Origin: Pseudomonadota bacterium
GTDB lineage: Bacteria > Myxococcota > UBA9042 > PHBI01
DNA length: 10,229 bases
Direction of reading: 5' to 3'
Assembly: GCA_005788935.1 (NCBI GenBank)
Contig: SYAK01000127.1
Coordinates: 1 to 10,229, forward strand
Part shown: positions 6,669 through 10,229 of the stretch, piece by piece
How the letters are laid out: each line of letters starts with the position of its first letter
How positions within the stretch are numbered: the stretch's first letter is position 1
The notes under the pieces: generated by a model
Seen by the model: only the letters and a program-made list of their open reading frames with translations
Databases searched by the model: none
What the model was told of the DNA's origin: nothing
Position numbers and translations under genes: made by a program

Positions 6669-7582
6669 GCACCGACACCGAGGAAATAGAAGAAGGTCGG
6701 TCGCGTCCCGAGCTCCTCCTTCAACACGTGCACCGGGTGCGTCGCGAGCAGCTGACGCAACGCCCCAGCCGGGTCGGCAAGGTCACCAAAGACGCGGGCG
6801 CCCGTCGGGCAGGCCTCCACACAGGCCGGGAAGCGCCCCTCGCGAGACCGATGCAGGCAGTTCGTGCACTTCTCGACGACGCCCCGCGGACGCAGGCGGT
6901 TCGACAGATAGCCCTGATCCGGGTTGAGGGTCGACGTCGGGACGACAGGCCTGCCCCAGTTGAAGTGTCGCGCCCCGTACGGGCAGGCGACCTCGCAGTA
7001 GCGGCAGCCGATGCACCAGTCGTAGTCGACGACCACGATCCCGTCGGGTTCGCGCCAGGTCGCGCCGACCGGGCAGACTGGCACACAGGGCGGCTCGGCG
7101 CAGTGCTGACAGCTGACGGGCAGGTGGAAGATGCGCGGCTGGGGCGTATCGTCCGTGTTGTCTGACGTTTCGTCAGTTGTCTCGCGCGCCAGGTCCGCGA
7201 GCGGCCGCGCGAGGCTCAGCGTCTCGAGGCGGATGTAGCTGAGGCCATCGGTGCGGTCCTGGTTGTTCTCGACACGGCACGCCTCCACGCACGCCCCACA
7301 CCCGTCGCACAGGCTCAAGTTGAGCGCGTGTGCGAAATGGACCCCCGGTATGGGCCGCGGGTCGGCGATCTGGACCCGCGCCCCGTGGGTGGCGAATGTC
7401 TCGGCCTCGAGGGCTGTGAGGACCGGCGCCAGCTCGTCTGGAGACATTTGTCTGTAATGTTTACGAAACCAGGCCTCATCACGTCCACACGCCGCGAGGG
7501 TCGAGGCTCCGAGCGCGGCCGCAGCCCCGACGAGAAAGCCGCGCCGCGAGGTCGCATTCGCGTCAGTCCGGGATGTCGTCAT
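6665..7582 (-). CDS. Tat-exported four-[4Fe-4S] ferredoxin-type subunit (DsrO/NrfC/TtrB-like)
   Basis: This 305-residue periplasmic electron-transfer subunit should wire the NrfD-type membrane partner to c-type hemes. The N-terminus has a twin-arginine signal (SRRGFLV, Arg13-Arg14) followed by a hydrophobic stretch and a lipobox-like LAAC ending at Cys32, so it may be a Tat-exported lipoprotein. Sixteen further Cys form four cluster motifs: C92-x2-C95-x2-C98-x3-C102; C158-x2-C161-x4-C166-x3-C170; C190-x2-C193-x2-C196-x3-C200; C239-x2-C242-x11-C254-x3-C258. An acidic Thr/Asp-rich linker (134-146) sits between motifs one and two. The start at 7582 is set by a strong AAGGAG upstream and by the signal peptide. 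The gene overlaps the end of the cytochrome gene by 20 bases and the next gene by ATGA. The family is clear; which complex it serves (Dsr-, Qrc- or ACIII-like) is not. Confidence 0.92.
   Translation of the reverse strand: MTTSRTDANATSRRGFLVGAAAALGASTLAACGRDEAWFRKHYRQMSPDELAPVLTALEAETFATHGARVQIADPRPIPGVHFAHALNLSLCDGCGACVEACRVENNQDRTDGLSYIRLETLSLARPLADLARETTDETSDNTDDTPQPRIFHLPVSCQHCAEPPCVPVCPVGATWREPDGIVVVDYDWCIGCRYCEVACPYGARHFNWGRPVVPTSTLNPDQGYLSNRLRPRGVVEKCTNCLHRSREGRFPACVEACPTGARVFGDLADPAGALRQLLATHPVHVLKEELGTRPTFFYFLGVGA
7145..7182 (-). repeat. Imperfect tandem repeat with internal dyad in the FeS gene
   Basis: Two adjacent copies of about 17-19 bases share GTTGTCT and CGT(A/T)TCGTC (read on the plus strand: 7145-7163 and 7164-7182). 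The region contains a perfect 6-bp inverted repeat, CTGACG-TTT-CGTCAG (7162-7176). It encodes the acidic linker between cluster motifs one and two and is visibly less GC-rich than its surroundings. It looks like a small in-frame local duplication. Confidence 0.5.
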
Positions 7583-8123
7583 GCCGCTCCTTCTCCTTCG
7601 GGTTCTCCCGCACGCGCGGGGGTCTGCGCGCTGGCACCGGGGTGTGCGGGTCGTGGCAGGTGACGCACGCGTCGCGCACGCGCCCTCGGGCCACGTCCCA
7701 GCTGCCACGCGCCCGCCCGTGCCAACCCCGCACCCACGCCGTGGTGACCCGTCCGTGACAGGGCTGGCAGCCCCCGCTCAGGGCCTCGAGCCCTGTGGCC
7801 CGATCGCCCGACCACCCCGGGAAGGACGGGGCCAGGTGGCACGCCCGGCACGCGACCCCACCGTGCGTCGCCTGGAGACCTGCGTGGGGAGGCCCGAGCC
7901 GCTCGCGGGGACCGTCCGCCCGAATCCGTGGCGCGGGGCCCTCGCCACCGGGGTGGCAGCCCTCGCAGGCGGCGGGGGAGAGACGGTCTCGGGAGGCTCC
8001 CACGTCCTCGCCCGAACCCGCGGAACCCGCCGCGGACGGCTCGGAGCGCGGCAGCGTCGGTCGCTCGCCGGGCCGGCCGCAGGCCACCACGGCCAGCAGC
8101 GCCAGCCACCGCGCTGACGACAT
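7563..8123 (-). CDS. Tetraheme c-type cytochrome, predicted lipoprotein
   Basis: This 186-residue periplasmic electron carrier opens the redox operon. It has a short lipoprotein signal: basic N-terminus, hydrophobic LALLAV, and lipobox VVAC with Cys15 as the lipidated residue. A Gly/Ser/Ala/Pro-rich linker follows. Four heme-attachment motifs are present: CEGCH (53-57), CRACH (92-96), CQPCH (119-123) and CVTCH (153-157). Extra His residues at 80, 87, 135 and 160 could serve as distal heme ligands. The tail is Pro/Arg/Lys-rich. ATG 8123 is preferred because it starts the signal peptide directly and has a G-rich GGGGGTGG just upstream; ATG 8159 is an alternative. It sits where the multiheme DsrJ lies in DsrJ-O-P gene sets, but DsrJ has three hemes and a different anchor, so the likeness is of position and role only. 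The downstream FeS gene overlaps it by 20 bases. Confidence 0.9.
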   Translation of the reverse strand: MSSARWLALLAVVACGRPGERPTLPRSEPSAAGSAGSGEDVGASRDRLSPAACEGCHPGGEGPAPRIRADGPRERLGPPHAGLQATHGGVACRACHLAPSFPGWSGDRATGLEALSGGCQPCHGRVTTAWVRGWHGRARGSWDVARGRVRDACVTCHDPHTPVPARRPPRVRENPKEKERHDDIPD

Positions 8124-8172
8124 GCGCCACCCCCGCCGTTCGGTCCCGCAGTGTCCCATGTGAGGTCGTCCC

Positions 8173-8188
8173 AGCACGATGCGTGCCA
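8173..8188 (-). promoter_or_regulatory. Sigma-54 (RpoN) promoter for the cytochrome/FeS/NrfD operon
   Basis: Read on the minus strand the site is TGGCACGCATCGTGCT. It matches the -24/-12 consensus TGGCACG-N4-TTGCW at 11 of 12 fixed positions, with the invariant GG and GC separated by exactly 10 bases and the preferred C before TGG. The predicted transcription start is near 8162, giving a leader of about 39 bases before the ATG at 8123. Such promoters need an enhancer-binding activator, which is not encoded in the window. Confidence 0.6.
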
Positions 8189-8247
8189 GACACCAGCGCC
8201 GCGCCTTCGCGCGCCGCCCACGTCACGGCACCGACCCGAAGGCAACG

Positions 8248-8265
8248 CGAGGAGACAGCCCCTCG
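8248..8265 (-). terminator. Inverted repeat after the Cys-rich gene: weak terminator or activator site
   Basis: On the minus strand, CGAGGGG-CTGT-CTCCTCG forms a 7-bp stem (one G-U pair) with a 4-base loop. It lies 7 bases after the stop of the upstream gene. There is no T tract, so it is not a classical intrinsic terminator. It is also centred about 95 bases upstream of the predicted sigma-54 start, where enhancer-binding proteins usually bind. Both readings are open. Confidence 0.35.
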
Positions 8266-8272
8266 GGAGCGT

Positions 8273-8953
8273 TCAGTCGATCATGCGGTCGGCGCCGTAC
8301 CAGGTCCGTCCGACGACGCGGTGTCGCAGGAGGCGGGCCTGCTGGCAGTGGCTGCACAGCGCCCGCATCATGCCGAGGTCACCCGACGCGAAGCGGTCGA
8401 CACAATCGGCACAGACGAGGTCGGGATAGGCCCCGTGGACGTCATAGAAGACGAAGACCTCACGCGGCCCCGCGCCCGACCCGACCTCGGCGACGCAGGC
8501 GCAGGCGGTCGCCGGGGCACCCGCACCATGCGTGTCACACGCAATGAAATCCGCGCTCTCGTCGGGGGCGAGTCCGAACGCGACCATGCAGCGGGCATTG
8601 ACCGCCTCGGCGAAACGTCGGGTCAGCGGGACCGGATCCGCCAGCGCGCCAAGGGCCACGTCCCGTGTCCCGGTCGCCCGCCCACTGTCGGGGCGGTACC
8701 ACTGCACCTCGAGCCGCGCTCCGACGGTGCCGGGAAATCCGGGCCAGTCGTGCAGCAGGCGCTGATCCGCGTCGACCCACACGACAAAGGCGAGCGGGGC
8801 CTGAGGGTGGCCGAGCGGCAGCCGCGCCTCGACCCGCCGCGCATCGAGCCCGGGTCGCGGGACAGTCCACGCCGCCTCGAAGCGGTCGCCAGGAAACATC
8901 GCCGCGCAGTCGTCGCAGCGGCAGGTCAGCGCATGCCCGAGGACCTTCTTCAC
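8273..8953 (-). CDS. Hypothetical Cys-rich protein, possible zinc-binding ends
   Basis: I do not recognise this 226-residue protein. It has no obvious signal peptide or membrane segment, so it is probably cytoplasmic. The N-terminus carries CRCDDC (Cys11, 13, 16). The C-terminus carries CADC and CSHC (Cys181, 184, 200, 203), two Cys pairs 15 residues apart, a layout seen in zinc-ribbon or treble-clef modules. More Cys and His lie in the middle (CDTHGAG... followed by CAC). The core is a mix of hydrophobic strands and Trp/Pro-containing loops, e.g. FVVWVDADQRLLHDWPGF. The GTG start at 8951-8953 is supported by a strong GGGGAGG four bases upstream. It begins 22 bases after the yqgE stop and is very probably in that operon. 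Metal binding is inference from the Cys pattern. Confidence 0.8.
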   Translation of the reverse strand: MKKVLGHALTCRCDDCAAMFPGDRFEAAWTVPRPGLDARRVEARLPLGHPQAPLAFVVWVDADQRLLHDWPGFPGTVGARLEVQWYRPDSGRATGTRDVALGALADPVPLTRRFAEAVNARCMVAFGLAPDESADFIACDTHGAGAPATACACVAEVGSGAGPREVFVFYDVHGAYPDLVCADCVDRFASGDLGMMRALCSHCQQARLLRHRVVGRTWYGADRMID

Positions 8954-8975
8954 AACGCCTCCCCTACCCGAGAGC

Positions 8976-9587
8976 TCAATGGACGTGGGCGGACGAGGTG
9001 TCGAGGCGCGCCAGATCGCGCACACCGATGCGCGCGAAGGTCGCCTCCCAGAGCTCCTCGGCGGGTGTGGCGAACAGCGTCTCGGGATCGAGCGGGGCGG
9101 GCACCCACCCGCCACGCGCCAGCTCGGCGTCGAGCTGCCCAGGCCCCCAGCCAGCGTACCCGAGGATGAGCCGCCAGGGCGCCTCTGGCCGTGCCGTCCA
9201 CGCCTCGAGCGCGGCACGCGCGGTCGTGAAGGCGAGCGCGTCACCGATCGGCTCGGCCTCGGGCAGGCGGTCCGACCGACCGTGCAGCACGAAGCCCTGC
9301 TGCGGGGCCACGGGCCCGCCATAAAACACCTGTGGCGACGGCGACTCCGGCCACTTGAGGCCGACGTCCTCGCAGATGAGGCGCACCGTCAGGTCGAGGC
9401 GCAGGTTCACGTTGAAGCCGAAGGCCCCCTCGGCGTCGTGCTGCACGAGCAGTACCACCGCGCGCCGGAAGTGCGGGTCGTTCAGGTCCGGAGAGGCGAG
9501 CAGGAGCCCAGGGGCGAGGGGCGGACGCATGCGCGGGAGGATGCCGAAGGCCGCCCGAACCCGCAACCGCCGCGTGACCGGGCGCAT
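8976..9587 (-). CDS. yqgE: YqgE/AlgH family (UPF0301) protein
   Basis: This protein of about 203 residues belongs to UPF0301, a widespread family of soluble proteins whose biochemical role is unsettled; AlgH of Pseudomonas was first linked to alginate regulation. Family marks are LAPGLLLASPDLNDPHFRR near the start, VVLLVQHDAEGAFGFNVN, FYGGPVAPQQGFVLHG, and LILGYAGWGPGQLDAEL towards the C-terminus, then the usual acidic W-rich end. The start at 9585-9587 is chosen because AGGA lies four bases upstream and because codons upstream of it lose the strong G/C third-position bias. ATG 9528-9530, closer to the usual family start, is the alternative (184 residues). It heads a two-gene unit with the Cys-rich protein. 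Confidence 0.9.
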   Translation of the reverse strand: MRPVTRRLRVRAAFGILPRMRPPLAPGLLLASPDLNDPHFRRAVVLLVQHDAEGAFGFNVNLRLDLTVRLICEDVGLKWPESPSPQVFYGGPVAPQQGFVLHGRSDRLPEAEPIGDALAFTTARAALEAWTARPEAPWRLILGYAGWGPGQLDAELARGGWVPAPLDPETLFATPAEELWEATFARIGVRDLARLDTSSAHVH

Positions 9588-9641
9588 CGCATCCTGGACA
9601 GGAACTTGCACACGCGACGGACCGGACCGGGGCGAACAGGA

Positions 9642-9670
9642 CCGATAACCGCCGACGCCAGCCACGGCAA
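9642..9670 (-). promoter_or_regulatory. Weak promoter candidate for yqgE
   Basis: On the minus strand, TTGCCG (9670-9665), a 17-base spacer and TATCGG (9647-9642). The -35 hexamer is the same as in the tatBC candidate, but the -10 matches at only three positions. Transcription would start near 9635, about 48 bases before the chosen ATG. Confidence 0.25.
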
Positions 9671-9691
9671 GCCGCTGCCGAAGGCCTTGCG

Positions 9692-9701
9692 TGACAGGTC
9701 A
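9692..9701. promoter_or_regulatory. Small dyad TGACAGGTCA, possible regulator site
   Basis: TGAC-AG-GTCA is a perfect dyad. It lies about 110-118 bases upstream of the predicted sigma-54 start at 9810, within the usual range for enhancer-binding proteins. An 8-bp palindrome AAGGCCTT is just upstream at 9681-9688. Short dyads also occur by chance. Confidence 0.25.
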
Positions 9702-9783
9702 TCGAGGCCTACCGTGCGGTTGGAGGTCCGACGATGCGCGCCAGGTGCGACAGCCGCGAGACGTATGTGCCGTGCTGGCGCGG

Positions 9784-9799
9784 TGGCGCGATTCATGCA
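9784..9799 (+). promoter_or_regulatory. Possible sigma-54 promoter of the efflux gene
   Basis: TGGCGCGATTCATGCA matches the sigma-54 consensus TGGCACG-N4-TTGCW at 10 of 12 fixed positions, with GG and GC 10 bases apart. The predicted start is at about 9810, giving a leader of about 39 bases, the same length as predicted for the redox operon. It is weaker than the site at 8173-8188. Confidence 0.4.
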
Positions 9800-9848
9800 G
9801 TCCTGGCGTCCTTGTGACGTTCCGACTCTGCCACGCGTGGGGCCAGGC

Positions 9849-10229
9849 GTGAACGCCCCACGCCCGCGCTTCCTGCTGTCAGCGGCTCTTCTCGGGATGT
9901 GCCTCGTCGCTGGGTGGGCCCCGCCTGGCCTTGGGCGCGAGGTCCGGGCCGAGACAGGGGACACGCCCCTGTCCGAGGACGCGGCGGTGGCGCGCGCACT
10001 CGGAAGGCCCGCGCTTGGCGAGGCCCTCGCGGGCGAGGTGGCCGTCGAGGAGGGGCGCGCACAGGTCGCGCGCGCGGTTTCGAGCCCGCAAATCAGCTAC
10101 TTCAGGGAACAGACCTTCGGGAGCGCTGGCACGGGCGAGGACTACCTGTCCGCCGCGCAGTTGTTCGACCTCAGCGGTCGACGTTCGCGGGCGGGGGCCG
10201 CGGGAGACGCGCGGGCGCAGGCGGCGCGG
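9849..10229 (+). CDS. TolC/CzcC-type outer-membrane efflux protein, 5' part
   Basis: The first 127 residues of an outer-membrane factor of the OEP (TolC) family, cut by the right edge. These proteins form the outer-membrane duct of tripartite efflux pumps for metals, drugs or type I export. A basic start (APRPR) and hydrophobic LLSAALLGMCLVAG make a signal peptide, with likely cleavage by about residue 34; no canonical lipobox is seen. The mature part begins with the family pattern: an LSEDAAVARALGRPAL helix, a long Ala/Glu/Val helix, SSPQISYFREQTFG (78-91) corresponding to the PxLxxxxE region, then YLSAAQLFDLSGRRSRAGAA (99-118), typical of CzcC/CusC-like members. The GTG start keeps the signal peptide intact; GTG 9837 and the internal ATG 9897 are alternatives. 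The rest of the pump should lie beyond the window. Confidence 0.82.
   Translation, partial: MNAPRPRFLLSAALLGMCLVAGWAPPGLGREVRAETGDTPLSEDAAVARALGRPALGEALAGEVAVEEGRAQVARAVSSPQISYFREQTFGSAGTGEDYLSAAQLFDLSGRRSRAGAAGDARAQAAR

Larger units (their letters stand above)
8124..8272. other. Intergenic region upstream of the redox operon
   Basis: These 149 bases between two same-direction genes hold the sigma-54 site, the inverted repeat at 8248-8265 and a short GC hairpin near 8200-8213 (CGCGC-CTTC-GCGCG). I see no gene in it. The spacing suggests the redox operon is transcribed separately from yqgE and its partner. Confidence 0.5.
9588..9848. other. Divergent intergenic region with regulatory signals
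   Basis: These 261 bases separate yqgE (-) from the efflux gene (+). I see no gene here. Codon-position bias is absent. It holds the sigma-54-like site at 9784-9799, the dyad TGACAGGTCA (9692-9701), the palindrome AAGGCCTT (9681-9688) and a weak minus-strand promoter candidate at 9642-9670. Confidence 0.5.

Noticed and set aside
5301..6689. Plus-strand open frames opposite the NrfD-type gene
   Set aside because: Charged, low-complexity shadows of a ten-helix membrane protein with clear family motifs on the minus strand.
7928..9169. Plus-strand open frame of 413 codons
   Set aside because: It crosses three minus-strand genes and their gaps. The minus strand has CxxCH motifs, family signatures and ribosome sites.
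9528..9665. Longer or shorter starts for the YqgE/AlgH gene (ATG at 9665 or 9530)
   Set aside because: The stretch 9588-9665 loses the G/C third-position bias, and no Shine-Dalgarno precedes 9530, whereas AGGA precedes 9587. The shorter start remains possible.
1..10229. CRISPR arrays, tRNA or rRNA genes, insertion sequences, prophage or integrase genes
   Set aside because: I saw no regularly spaced repeats, no cloverleaf-like or rRNA sequence, no transposase or integrase motifs and no terminal inverted repeats. The region looks like ordinary chromosome.

Overview
This is a very GC-rich window with strongly G/C-ending codons, from a Gram-negative bacterium. Evidence for the envelope type is a class A penicillin-binding protein, a Tat export system, a lipoprotein cytochrome, a YqgE/AlgH protein and a TolC-type outer-membrane protein. 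GC-richness, two good sigma-54 promoter candidates and a quinone/cytochrome c electron-transfer module would suit a myxobacterium or related former deltaproteobacterium. That placement is inference, because no rRNA or other phylogenetic marker is present.

Layout. 1-319: gene-poor left edge with two weak competing reading frames and a perfect TTGACA box. 320-2953 (+): bifunctional PBP1A-type peptidoglycan synthase. 3021-5332 (+): tatB and tatC, joined by an ATGA overlap. The tatC product is about 605 residues, more than twice the usual length, with an added seventh membrane segment and a predicted periplasmic domain. 5346-8123 (-): a three-gene, translationally coupled unit transcribed towards tatC, read as tetraheme lipoprotein cytochrome c, then Tat-exported four-cluster iron-sulfur protein, then a ten-helix NrfD/PsrC/DsrP-type quinone-interacting membrane protein. 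A near-consensus sigma-54 promoter lies upstream of it. 8273-9587 (-): yqgE/algH followed after 22 bases by an unrecognised Cys-rich protein. 9588-9848: divergent intergenic region with a second sigma-54-like site and a small dyad. 9849-10229 (+): start of a TolC/CzcC-type outer-membrane efflux gene cut by the window edge.

How it fits together. The cytochrome/FeS/NrfD trio resembles the J-O-P part of DsrMKJOP and related quinone:cytochrome c electron-transfer complexes. It would pass electrons between the membrane quinone pool and periplasmic c-type hemes. No catalytic molybdoenzyme subunit is in the window. Its FeS subunit has a twin-arginine signal, so it is a likely client of the TatBC pair encoded convergently 13 bases away. 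The most unusual object is the extended TatC. The sigma-54 sites suggest that both the redox operon and the efflux gene are activated on demand by enhancer-binding regulators.
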